A DNA stretch of 40,015 nucleotides from Clostridia bacterium (GCA_017408305.1 JAFQUU010000032.1:1-40015); one strand, 5' to 3'; numbered from the stretch's first letter, positions 31,826-38,998 are shown. Notes: generated by a model from the sequence alone, not told the origin. Numbers and translations are program-made.

Positions 31826-32170
31826 TTGACAGGTAACACAAAATCAAATGATATTATGACAATTTGGGGCAAAGTTGTTTTGTTTTTGAAAGAAAAAAAG
31901 CACATTGCACTTCAAATTGCGTGTGGTGATGTTACAAACATAAAACTGCTAGACAACAAACTGATTATTACTACTGATGAAAAGTATATAACCAAGATTT
32001 TGGAAAATGCTGAAAATCAAAAAATTTTAAAAGATGCTTTGTCTTGGCAAGGCATAAATGCTGAAATTGAAGTAAAACGAGTGCTTAAACTTGCAGAACT
32101 TCAAGAAATGGATTTGAATAAACTTAAGGGCCTTGGCCTTGATATAAAGATTGAAAAAGGAGATAAATAA
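31826..32170 (+). CDS. dnaX: DnaX tau C-terminal domain, in the -1 frame
   Basis: The 115-codon frame encodes a domain like the end of Bacillota DnaX tau (IWGKVVLFLKEKKHIALQI, then a DNKLIITTDEKY strand pair). In E. coli the tau C-terminus binds the polymerase alpha subunit and helicase. The frame is -1 relative to dnaX and is open through the A9 run, so the likely product is a fused tau of about 483 residues. Neither TTG 31826 nor ATG 31856 has a ribosome site, which argues against independent translation. A TTGACA at 31826 lacks a proper -10 partner. ybaB starts two bases after the stop. Confidence 0.8.
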   Translation: MTGNTKSNDIMTIWGKVVLFLKEKKHIALQIACGDVTNIKLLDNKLIITTDEKYITKILENAENQKILKDALSWQGINAEIEVKRVLKLAELQEMDLNKLKGLGLDIKIEKGDK

Positions 32171-32172
32171 TT

Positions 32173-32499
32173 ATGGGAAATTTTAGAGGTGGTTTCGGTG
32201 GATTTGGAGGAGCCAATTTAGGACAACTGATGAAACAAGCACAAAAAATGCAGGCAGATATGGAGAGTGCAAAAGCCACACTTCATGCAACAGAATTTGA
32301 AAGCATTGTTGGTGGTGGTATGGTGAAGGTGGTTATGCTGGGCAATCGCACAGTAAAGGCAATTGAAATCAAACCTGAAATTATTGACCCTGATGACAAA
32401 GAAATGCTTGAAGATTTGATTTTGGCTGGAGTTAATGATGCACTTGCAAAGATTGCCACAAAAGAGGCAGAACTCATGCCAAGCATGCCTGGTATGTAA
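32173..32499 (+). CDS. YbaB/EbfC-family nucleoid-associated protein
   Basis: 108 residues. It has a Gly/Phe-rich start (GNFRGGFGGFGGAN), then the core helix QLMKQAQKMQADMESAK, strands with VGGGMVKVVMLGNRTVKAIEIKPEIID, and a C-terminal helix ending in Met/Pro. YbaB forms dimers that bind DNA without strong sequence preference. It stands directly after dnaX, as in most bacteria, but recR, which nearly always comes next, is absent. AAAGGAG precedes ATG 32173. A terminator follows. Confidence 0.94.
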   Translation: MGNFRGGFGGFGGANLGQLMKQAQKMQADMESAKATLHATEFESIVGGGMVKVVMLGNRTVKAIEIKPEIIDPDDKEMLEDLILAGVNDALAKIATKEAELMPSMPGM

Positions 32500-32556
32500 T
32501 TGTTATTCAAATATTTGTAAAAAAAATAATTTTTAAATAAAATAAATTTAAATAAT

Positions 32557-32587
32557 AAAAAAATGCCAAATTTTTGGCATTTTTTAT
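32557..32587. terminator. Bidirectional terminator after ybaB
   Basis: ATGCCAA/TTGGCAT (32563-32569 with 32574-32580) flanked by A and T runs, between the convergent ybaB and 2H-like genes. Confidence 0.85.
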
Positions 32588-32593
32588 GTTTAA

Positions 32594-33049
32594 CTAAATT
32601 TTTTCTTGTTGAATTGTTTTTTGTTTTTCAAAAGAAATAAAACCTTTATTATTTTCAATAACAAAAAATCCAAATCTACCAGTTATTGTTACTGGGTTAA
32701 TTGGTTCAAATCTTAAATTACAAGTATTTACAGCCCTTGCTCCATTTGCCAAAGATGTTGTGATGTGTGGGGTTTTGGGAGTATTGTTAATATCAAAATT
32801 TTTAAACAAGTCTTTAAATTTGTCATCAAAGGCTATTTCAAATCCACTGTTTTCGTTGTTATTGCCATAGCCAATAAGACTTACATCGACATTTTGGCCG
32901 ACAAATTGGTTAAACAATTCAATCTCATTTGGCCTAAAAGCAAAAGTACAGTGGAAGTTGTTTGGTAAAAATTCCAAGCGTTGTTTTTCATTGTCAGAAA
33001 TTATTTTTGAGTTTTCTTTATTAAAAAATATTCCAAAATATTCAACCAT
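32594..33049 (-). CDS. 2H phosphoesterase-like protein (151 residues), leaderless candidate
   Basis: Two H-x-T motifs about 60 residues apart, HCTF (33-36) and HITT (95-98), each at the end of a predicted strand, fit the 2H phosphoesterase superfamily (2'-5' RNA ligases and cyclic phosphodiesterases). The stretches FLPNNFHCTFAFRP and TPKTPHITTSLANGARAVNT recall RNA-repair members. No signal peptide. The substrate is probably an RNA end with 2',3'-cyclic phosphate, by family only. The ATG is six bases after a perfect TATAAT with a TTGACT box 17 bp upstream and no ribosome site. Confidence 0.7.
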   Translation of the reverse strand: MVEYFGIFFNKENSKIISDNEKQRLEFLPNNFHCTFAFRPNEIELFNQFVGQNVDVSLIGYGNNNENSGFEIAFDDKFKDLFKNFDINNTPKTPHITTSLANGARAVNTCNLRFEPINPVTITGRFGFFVIENNKGFISFEKQKTIQQEKI

Positions 33050-33055
33050 ATTTAA

Positions 33056-33084
33056 ATTATATTCTGTAAAAATTCAAAAGTCAA
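33056..33084 (-). promoter_or_regulatory. Promoter of the 2H-like gene, predicted leaderless start
   Basis: Minus-strand TTGACT (33084-33079), 17-bp spacer, TATAAT (33061-33056), then six bases to ATG at 33049. Confidence 0.8.
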
Positions 33085-33156
33085 ACGCTTTGAATTATTT
33101 TTCCATAAGAAAGTTTTCAATAATTTCCTTAGCATTAGGGCTACATAAGTCAAATT

Positions 33157-34245
33157 TTATTTTTGATGTAAAAGTTTTTTTGTTTCAATTTTAGGTTTTG
33201 GCTTTGGCGTAATCGATTTGAGGTCTATTGGCCTTTCAAGGTATTTCAAAAACAATGTTCTCATGTTTGCAATTTCCAAGTTTTCAAGGTATATTTGCAG
33301 TTCAAGTTCCTCTTGGGTTTCTTGTTGCTGTTGTTTGAGGGTGGAAGTAGGTTCGATGTTTTGTAGGTCAAGAGGCGTGTCAAGAAAATCAAAAAGCACT
33401 TTTTGGGCAAGACGCTTACCATATTCCTCTTGTAAATGTTGTTTTTTGTATGTTATTTTTTTTATTTTTTGCTTAAATTTTAAATGTGGTATATATTCAA
33501 CCTTGCCGACAAAAACAGGGAATGACTGATGTTTGTAATCTTTTTTTAAGTAAGGAAGGAAACGGCCTTCTCTTTTAATATCTTTAACAAAATCATCAAA
33601 ACTTATGGCAGATGCAGTTGTTGCCAAAAGTTTTTGGTTAATTTCGCTAATTTTTTGTGGGATATTAAAAGGTTTGTTGCCTATAAGATGGTGGTCAAAA
33701 GAAATAAGTTGAAGCCCAAGAAGCGTGCTTTCTGCCATAATTTGTGCATCATGTGGAAATTTATTAGGGTCATCTCTTAAAAAAGGTTTTTTGCGAATTT
33801 GAAGTGAAAGTGGAATATTGTTAGGAAATGCCGGTTTTTGAACATAGGCATTTGCGAGGTCATTAAATTTGGTTTTATAATCGCCAATAAATCCTTCATT
33901 GATATATGCAATTTTGATGTTTTGATTTTGGGTAAGAAATTTTTTTGAAATATTTTTAAAATAAAGAATATTATTAAGTTTTGTCATCTTGTCGGCAGTC
34001 ATAACCTTTTGTGCTGAAAGTTTTATTTGTGGTTTTCTTATTACTTCACGAAAAACAGTAAGTGGCACAACAAGTTCAATTTTGCCCAAATCAACCATTT
34101 TGCTTAGCCATAATAGGTTTTTGTAAGTTGTTTCTGACACTTTGTTGTAATAAAAAAATTTCTCTTTGGATAATAGACTCGCCATAGCCATATATCCCAA
34201 AACATTTGTGTCTATTGCAAACCTAATTTTTGTGATTTCTGTCAT
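33157..34245 (-). CDS. PIN-domain-like protein with long C-terminal extension (362 residues)
   Basis: The first ~190 residues look like a PIN nuclease domain: FAIDTNVLGYMA (D12), ELVVPLTVFREVIRK (E67), KFPHDAQIMAESTLLGLQLISFDHH (D166, D184). Four acidic residues at these places would bind Mg in the active site of an RNase. An insertion (about residues 80-150) separates the second and third motifs. The C-terminal ~150 residues are basic and then Gln/Glu-rich, with a repeated element: FDFLDTPLDLQNIEPTSTLK and LERPIDLKSITPKPK. No antitoxin gene is adjacent. AAAGGAC precedes ATG 34245. An RNase role is inferred. Confidence 0.7.
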   Translation of the reverse strand: MTEITKIRFAIDTNVLGYMAMASLLSKEKFFYYNKVSETTYKNLLWLSKMVDLGKIELVVPLTVFREVIRKPQIKLSAQKVMTADKMTKLNNILYFKNISKKFLTQNQNIKIAYINEGFIGDYKTKFNDLANAYVQKPAFPNNIPLSLQIRKKPFLRDDPNKFPHDAQIMAESTLLGLQLISFDHHLIGNKPFNIPQKISEINQKLLATTASAISFDDFVKDIKREGRFLPYLKKDYKHQSFPVFVGKVEYIPHLKFKQKIKKITYKKQHLQEEYGKRLAQKVLFDFLDTPLDLQNIEPTSTLKQQQQETQEELELQIYLENLEIANMRTLFLKYLERPIDLKSITPKPKPKIETKKLLHQK

Positions 34246-34270
34246 TTTTTGTCCTTTTTTTTCAAGGTGG

Positions 34271-34299
34271 AATATACCATAAAAAACCCCCTTTGGCAA
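34271..34299 (-). promoter_or_regulatory. Promoter of the PIN-like gene, nested in the subtilase terminator
   Basis: Minus-strand TTGCCA (34299-34294), 17-bp spacer, TATATT (34276-34271). Confidence 0.7.
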
Positions 34300-34303
34300 G
34301 GAG
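34280..34303 (-). terminator. Terminator of the subtilase operon
   Basis: Minus-strand CTCCTT/AAGGGG stem (34303-34298 with 34293-34288) followed by six T. The loop bases are part of the -35 box of the PIN-like gene. Confidence 0.7.
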
Positions 34304-34332
34304 ATTGCGTAAATGCATTCTATTAAAAAATA

Positions 34333-35457
34333 CTATTGTTTAAAGGTTAAATAGCCACTTCCTTCTTGGTTTTTGTTAAAAGTGATAGGTTCGCAGTTTT
34401 CTGTTAAGATTTTCTTGATTTCAAAAGGGGTAAGTGCTGGATTTTGTTCAAGAAGCAGTGCAGAAACCCCAGCAACCATAGGTGTTGCAACGCTTGTGCC
34501 ACTAAGTTTGGTATATGGGGAAGTTATTCCACACGAAGTAATGTCAACTGCTGGGGCAACAAGGTCGGGCTTAAAGTTTTCAAGGGCTGGTCCTCGAGAA
34601 GAAAAGTCTGCAATTTCAAAGTATTCTGGCAAAAAGCTTTGCTCATCAATTCGGTTATCATCAAACCCACCAACCGTTATGATTTTTCTGCTTATACCTG
34701 GGCTTTTTATGGTTTTGTATTCAGGGCCACTATTGCCGGCAGCACTGACAACAACCAAATTCTTTTCCCAAAGTTTTTCTGCCCCTTGCATAATTGGGTC
34801 ATTTTCGCCAAGTGGTTCACTTCCAAAACTCATGCACACAACCTTGATGTTATATTTTTTGTGATAGTCGTAAACCCATTGCATAGCCTCTAAAATTTTT
34901 AAAGAGTTTGCTTCGCCTCCGTTATCTAATGCTTTGATTGCGATAATGTTTGATTTTGGGCATATACCACTATATTTTCCGTTAGACATTATACCACTGC
35001 CACTGCCTACACCTGCAACAAAAGTGCCATGCCCGTTGTCATCGTAAGGAAAAATACGATGATTAATGAGGTCTACAAATTTGATAATTCTGTTTTTGCC
35101 AAGTGTAAAGTCAAGATGTGGCGAAATGCCGGTGTCAATGTATGCAATTGTTTGGTTTTGGCCACTGCCTAGGGCTTGTGTTCCTATAATTTGCTTAGCA
35201 ATATTTATCATTGTAAAAACCTGTGTTTGGCTTGAGGCAAAAGTAACGCTTTTATCCAAAAAAAGGGTTTTTATTTCTTCCTTAGGTCCACAAACCGAAA
35301 TTGCATTTATAAATGGTAAAATTCCCAAGATTTTTATGTTTGTGTTTGCCAAAGTGCATTTTAGGCTTTCAAGATTATTTGTACGAAGCAAGCAATTAAT
35401 TTTTGCTTCAGTGGCATTTGAAAGCGTTTTTGCAAGAAGGTCATCATGTTTTTTCAT
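34333..35457 (-). CDS. Subtilisin-like serine protease (S8), probably intracellular
   Basis: 374 residues with the full catalytic triad: Asp108 in AYIDTGIS, His143 in DDNGHGTFVAG, Ser322 in LSGTSVATPMVAG, and the oxyanion Asn in AAGNSG. There is no signal peptide; the ~80-residue N-terminal part resembles an I9-type inhibitor propeptide (residues 25-70). This fits AprX-like intracellular subtilases of Bacillota, whose role is unclear. The start overlaps the stop of the small upstream gene (TGATG), so the two are translationally coupled. A terminator follows. Confidence 0.9.
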   Translation of the reverse strand: MKKHDDLLAKTLSNATEAKINCLLRTNNLESLKCTLANTNIKILGILPFINAISVCGPKEEIKTLFLDKSVTFASSQTQVFTMINIAKQIIGTQALGSGQNQTIAYIDTGISPHLDFTLGKNRIIKFVDLINHRIFPYDDNGHGTFVAGVGSGSGIMSNGKYSGICPKSNIIAIKALDNGGEANSLKILEAMQWVYDYHKKYNIKVVCMSFGSEPLGENDPIMQGAEKLWEKNLVVVSAAGNSGPEYKTIKSPGISRKIITVGGFDDNRIDEQSFLPEYFEIADFSSRGPALENFKPDLVAPAVDITSCGITSPYTKLSGTSVATPMVAGVSALLLEQNPALTPFEIKKILTENCEPITFNKNQEGSGYLTFKQ

Positions 35458-35747
35458 CAGATTTGATTTAAAAGCTCCTTTATATTTTTCTTTTGCTCAG
35501 GTGATAAAAATGCATCAAGTGAAGATAGTGTGCTTTCTAGTTTTTTAAGGTCAAAAGTTCCGTTTTGTTTTTGCTTTGCAACTTCTTGGTAGAAAGTTGC
35601 AAGAAGGTCTTCTCTTGGCATAGATTGGTAATGCTTAATTTGTTCTTCTAAATTGTTTGGTGGCTGAGGTTGTTTTTCTTCTGTTTGTGGATTGGTTTTG
35701 GGGTTTTGTGGTTTTGAAGAAGCATAGTCCCAAAGGCTTTTTTTCAT
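35457..35747 (-). CDS. Small hypothetical protein, partner of the subtilase (96 residues)
   Basis: Not assigned to a family. The N-terminal half is Pro/Gln/Asn-rich and probably unfolded (SSKPQNPKTNPQTEEKQPQP). The C-terminal half is two or three helices (EDLLATFYQEVAKQKQNGTF, then LSPEQKKNIKELLNQI). Similar short helical proteins occur in Clostridia. AAGGAGA precedes ATG 35747. Overlap with the protease start implies equal expression, so it may be a chaperone, inhibitor or substrate of the protease; this is inference. Confidence 0.75.
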   Translation of the reverse strand: MKKSLWDYASSKPQNPKTNPQTEEKQPQPPNNLEEQIKHYQSMPREDLLATFYQEVAKQKQNGTFDLKKLESTLSSLDAFLSPEQKKNIKELLNQI

Positions 35748-35815
35748 GAATTTTTCTCCTTTTTATTGACTTAATTATTATATGATTGCATATATAATAA
35801 TGTTGCGAGGTGCTT

Positions 35816-36103
35816 ATGGATTTTTCTAGTTTGTTTTCAGGGCAAGAAGGCAAAAAAAACTTTGAAGATGCTGTCAGTCCTCAAAGCGAAGATTTGATTT
35901 CCAAGGTTTTGCCACTTTTGTCTGGTGGCAAAATGGATTCAAACGCACTTCTTAAAATTTTGGCAAATGGCAACCCAAGGATTAGTGGAATTATGCAACT
36001 AATGCCACTTTTGTCAAATGGCTTGGGGGCTGCAGCAAAACAAAATAGTCCTAAAAAAACTTATGAATATGTAAAAATTTGTGATTATTATAAAAATAAA
36101 TAA
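35816..36103 (+). CDS. Small hypothetical protein (95 residues)
   Basis: Not recognised. Divergent from the 96-residue gene across 68 bp. It contains two similar segments, DLISKVLPLLSGGKMDSNAL and GIMQLMPLLSNGLGAAAKQN, each with a MPLL/LPLLS-GG pattern, as in Bacillota proteins annotated only as hypothetical that carry LLPLL-type repeats. GAGGTG precedes ATG 35816. A TTGACT box at about 35766, 17 bp before CATATA, could be its promoter. The C-terminus is Tyr/Lys-rich (KTYEYVKICDYYKNK). Confidence 0.72.
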   Translation: MDFSSLFSGQEGKKNFEDAVSPQSEDLISKVLPLLSGGKMDSNALLKILANGNPRISGIMQLMPLLSNGLGAAAKQNSPKKTYEYVKICDYYKNK

Positions 36104-36184
36104 AAAAATAAAATTTAATTATTATTTTTTATAAAATAATAAAAAATCGTTTTTTTGGGTTGAAAAATTTAAATTATCAAAAGT
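36104..36184. other. Very AT-rich intergenic spacer
   Basis: Almost pure A/T with an ATTATTTT/AAATAAT self-complementary stretch (about 36118-36140) and later T runs. It may be a weak terminator for the 35816 gene; I see no other signal. Confidence 0.4.
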
Positions 36185-36213
36185 TTGATTTATTTTTTCT
36201 AGAATGTTATACT
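36185..36213 (+). promoter_or_regulatory. Promoter of the purine nucleoside phosphorylase gene
   Basis: TTGATT at 36185-36190, 17-bp spacer, TATACT at 36208-36213. Confidence 0.75.
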
Positions 36214-36233
36214 TTTTTTAAAAGGGGTGGGTT

Positions 36234-37010
36234 ATGAATTTAGAAAAAATAATGAAAAAACTTAAAGGCAAAAGTGCAGAGATTGCTGTTTTTTGTGGGT
36301 CTGGGCTTCATGGACTTGTTGCACTAGAGAACATAGAAAAAGTGTCGTATAAAGACCTCGGTTTTGAGTACGCAGAGATTTCTGGGCATGACAGGTTTTT
36401 GGAGTTTGGTGAGTTTCAGGGCAAAAAGGTTGTTATTGCTTCAAGGTTTCATTACTATGAAGATGGCTCGCCTAATGACATGTACTGGCTTCATAGAGTG
36501 CTTCAAAAACTTGGGGTAAAAACCATTATTGCAACAACAGCAGTTGGTGCAATAAATGAAAGTTATGAAGCAGGTGATATCGTGCTTGTAAAAGACCATA
36601 TCAATATGTCAGGCACAAATCCTTTTGTTGGCAAACTGCCAATTGAGTTTGTGGATATGACAAACGCTTATGATGTTGGACTTCGTGAACTTGTTAAAAA
36701 GATTGCAAAAAGTTTAAAAATCAGCATTCATGAAGGTACTCATATTCAATCAATTGGCCCATCATACGAAACACCAGCAGAAGTAAAGTTTTTTAGGATT
36801 ATTGGGGGCGACACTGTAAGCATGAGTCTTGTGCATGGCAATATTTGTGCAAATCATTTGGGGATGAAGTTTGTTGCATTTGCAAGTATCACAAACAAAG
36901 CAAGTACAGAAAAATCTGCACCTATCACCCATGAAGAAGTGCTTAAAAATTCACGACTTGTGGCAGAAAAACTTGGAAAAATTATTGCAAAACTTATAGA
37001 GAAAATATAA
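36234..37010 (+). CDS. Purine nucleoside phosphorylase family protein, unusual base-binding site
   Basis: 258 residues of the trimeric PNP/MTAP family, which splits nucleosides with phosphate. Visible: phosphate-binding GSGLHG (22-27), RFHYYE (71-76), DHINMSGTNPF, GPSYETPAEV (175-184), and the base-binding Asn in SITNKAS (N221). The loop that normally reads MSTVPE, with the Glu that holds the purine ring, reads MSLVHG (197-202), so that Glu is a Gly. A changed or non-purine substrate is possible. AAAGGGGTGG precedes ATG 36234. Single-gene unit with its own promoter. Confidence 0.85.
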   Translation: MNLEKIMKKLKGKSAEIAVFCGSGLHGLVALENIEKVSYKDLGFEYAEISGHDRFLEFGEFQGKKVVIASRFHYYEDGSPNDMYWLHRVLQKLGVKTIIATTAVGAINESYEAGDIVLVKDHINMSGTNPFVGKLPIEFVDMTNAYDVGLRELVKKIAKSLKISIHEGTHIQSIGPSYETPAEVKFFRIIGGDTVSMSLVHGNICANHLGMKFVAFASITNKASTEKSAPITHEEVLKNSRLVAEKLGKIIAKLIEKI

Positions 37011-37047
37011 AAGTTGTCAGTATAAAATTTTACCTTTGACAAAAACT

Positions 37048-37070
37048 AACTCCAAATAAGGAGTTTTTTT
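37048..37070 (+). terminator. Terminator after PNP, containing the next gene's ribosome site
   Basis: AACTCC/GGAGTT stem (37048-37053 with 37060-37065), loop AAATAA, then T run to 37070. The 3' arm includes AAGGAG (37058-37063), the Shine-Dalgarno site for ATG 37072. Confidence 0.7.
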
Positions 37071-37071
37071 C

Positions 37072-38226
37072 ATGAAAAGGTTTTTGGTTTTTGCGTTTTT
37101 GCTTGTTGTTTTGTGTGCATGTCTTGCAAACGGCAATCTGCCAATTAAAGTTTTTGCACAAGAAGAATTTTCTGTAGATGCAAAATCTGCCATTTTGGTT
37201 GACTATGCCAGTGGTGAGGTGCTTCTTGGGCAAAACATTGACACAAAACTTGAAATTGCAAGCATGGTGAAACTTATGACAATTTATCTTACTGTAAGTG
37301 CAGTAGAACAAGGCGAAATCTCCTTAGATGACTTTCTTACTGTAAGTGAGCACGCATCAAGTATGGGTGGCAGTCAAGTGTTTTTAGATGCAGGGGAAAA
37401 GTATAATGTTGGGAAAATGCTTCAAAGTGTGATTATGGCTTCTGCAAATGATGCAAGTGTTGCACTTAGTGAGTATATCTCGGGCAGTGAGAAGGCTTTT
37501 GTTGAAAAAATGAACCAAACTGCAGTGCAGTTAGGCATGAACAATACCTTATATGCCAATGCAACCGGCCTTCCTGCACCAATGCAATATTCAACGGCGT
37601 ATGACACAAGCATAATTCTTTCAAAACTTGTTTCAAATGATATTTATCATAACTTTTCATCACTTTGGATGGACGAACTTGTGCATCCAAGTGGCAGAAA
37701 GACGGAACTTGTTAATACAAATAAACTTACAAGATATTACAAAGGCTGTGACAGTGGTAAAACTGGTTTCACTGATGAGGCACTTTATTGCCTTGCATCA
37801 AGTGCAGTGCGTGATGATATGAGGCTTGTTGCAGTTGTTATGGGTGCAAAAACTGCAAACCAAAGGTTTGGAGAAAGCGTAAAACTTCTTAATTATGGCT
37901 TTGACAACTTTAAAAGCGAAACAATTATAGACACTGAAGTTTGCTTGGGCGAAATTTCTGTCGTAAAAAGCACTTTGACTTCTGCCAAAGTGTTTGCAAA
38001 AGATAATTTTGCAAGTGTTGTGAAAAAAGGTCAAAAGCACGAATATGAAATTTCTGTTAATATAGACAAAAAGGTTGTTGCCCCAAGTCTTAAAGGCGAA
38101 AAGGTTGGTGAAATTGTTGTTTCTAAACAAGGTGTGGTTGTTAAGGAAATAGACCTTGTTTTAGGTCAAGACATTGATGCGTTAACCTTTGGTCAGGCGT
38201 TTAGAAAAGTAAGCCAAGCGTGGTAA
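37072..38226 (+). CDS. D-alanyl-D-alanine carboxypeptidase (DacF/PBP5-like, S11)
   Basis: Trims the terminal D-Ala from peptidoglycan stem peptides outside the membrane. 384 residues. Signal peptide (about 1-29, cleavage likely after VFA). Active-site motifs are SMVKLMT (SxxK), SAND (SxN) and SGKTGFT (KTG). After about residue 285 a beta-rich domain follows, as in PBP5-type enzymes. The terminal amphipathic anchor is weak or short (LTFGQAFRKVSQAW). AAGGAG lies eight bases before ATG 37072, inside a terminator-like hairpin. A terminator follows. Confidence 0.93.
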   Translation: MKRFLVFAFLLVVLCACLANGNLPIKVFAQEEFSVDAKSAILVDYASGEVLLGQNIDTKLEIASMVKLMTIYLTVSAVEQGEISLDDFLTVSEHASSMGGSQVFLDAGEKYNVGKMLQSVIMASANDASVALSEYISGSEKAFVEKMNQTAVQLGMNNTLYANATGLPAPMQYSTAYDTSIILSKLVSNDIYHNFSSLWMDELVHPSGRKTELVNTNKLTRYYKGCDSGKTGFTDEALYCLASSAVRDDMRLVAVVMGAKTANQRFGESVKLLNYGFDNFKSETIIDTEVCLGEISVVKSTLTSAKVFAKDNFASVVKKGQKHEYEISVNIDKKVVAPSLKGEKVGEIVVSKQGVVVKEIDLVLGQDIDALTFGQAFRKVSQAW

Positions 38227-38227
38227 A

Positions 38228-38251
38228 AAGAGTCAAAAGGCTCTTTTTTTA
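38228..38251 (+). terminator. Terminator of the carboxypeptidase gene
   Basis: AAGAGTC/GGCTCTT stem (one G-U), loop AAAA, T run. Confidence 0.8.
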
Positions 38252-38294
38252 CACAAAAAAACAGGTGTTAGAACTTTTAAAAGTGCCAAATTGC

Positions 38295-38323
38295 TTGATT
38301 ATTTAGGAAGAATTTAATATAAT
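38295..38323 (+). promoter_or_regulatory. Promoter of M50-scpA-scpB, predicted leaderless start
   Basis: TTGATT at 38295-38300, 17-bp spacer, TATAAT at 38318-38323, then six bases to ATG 38330. No ribosome site. Confidence 0.8.
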
Positions 38324-38329
38324 TATTCT

Positions 38330-38998
38330 ATGTTATATTTTTTAGCCGCAACAGGTGCAACAGGGCTTGAACTTTTTGCACTTGTCCTTGCTTTTCTTTT
38401 GGCAGTTTGTATTGGTATGACGCTTCACGAGTATGCACATGCTCGGGCTGCTTTTTCGCGTGGGGATGACACAGCAAGCCTTATGGGCAGAATGACCCTC
38501 AACCCTTTGGCACATGTCAGTGGCATGGGGCTTATATGCTTTTTATTGTTTGGTTTTGGTTGGGCAAAACCTGTGCCAATCAACCCTGCAAAGTTTAGAA
38601 ACTTTAAAAAAGATGCAACTTGGGTGTCTGTTAGTGGAATTTTAACAAACCTTGTGCTTGCACTTGTGTTTTCTGGGCTTTGGTTTTTTCTTGGCCCAAC
38701 TTTGATTCTTGCAGAAAACCTGTTTTTAACATTTCTTTATTACTTTTTATATTTTGGGTTTATCATAAATGTTGCACTTGCAGTTTTCAACCTTTTGCCA
38801 GTGCCACCACTTGATGGATTCCAAATTTTGTCTATTTGGCTGAGTTATAGTAACAAATTTCTTAAGTTTATGAGTCAATATGGTATCATATTCTTGCTTA
38901 TATTCATATTGCCAATTATCAATGGAACTTCGCTGCTTAGCATAATTTACGAGTCGTTTGAAGTGCTGTTTGTTTTGCTATGGGGGTTGTTTTTATGA
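38330..38998 (+). CDS. Site-2 protease-like membrane metalloprotease (M50)
   Basis: 222 residues with about five or six membrane helices. Zinc motif HEYAH (33-37) lies in TLHEYAHARAAF and the second motif LPVPPLDG about residue 158. It belongs to the short YwhC/YdiL-like M50 branch without a PDZ domain, often found before scpA in Clostridia. The physiological substrate is unknown. It starts an operon with scpA and scpB; its stop overlaps the scpA start (ATGA). Leaderless start predicted from the promoter. Confidence 0.93.
   Translation: MLYFLAATGATGLELFALVLAFLLAVCIGMTLHEYAHARAAFSRGDDTASLMGRMTLNPLAHVSGMGLICFLLFGFGWAKPVPINPAKFRNFKKDATWVSVSGILTNLVLALVFSGLWFFLGPTLILAENLFLTFLYYFLYFGFIINVALAVFNLLPVPPLDGFQILSIWLSYSNKFLKFMSQYGIIFLLIFILPIINGTSLLSIIYESFEVLFVLLWGLFL

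Noticed and set aside
31826..31854. Independent promoter TTGACA for the tau C-terminal frame
   Set aside because: The sequence 17 bp downstream (TGATAT) is a poor -10, and the expected start site would lie after ATG 31856. The frameshift explanation is simpler.
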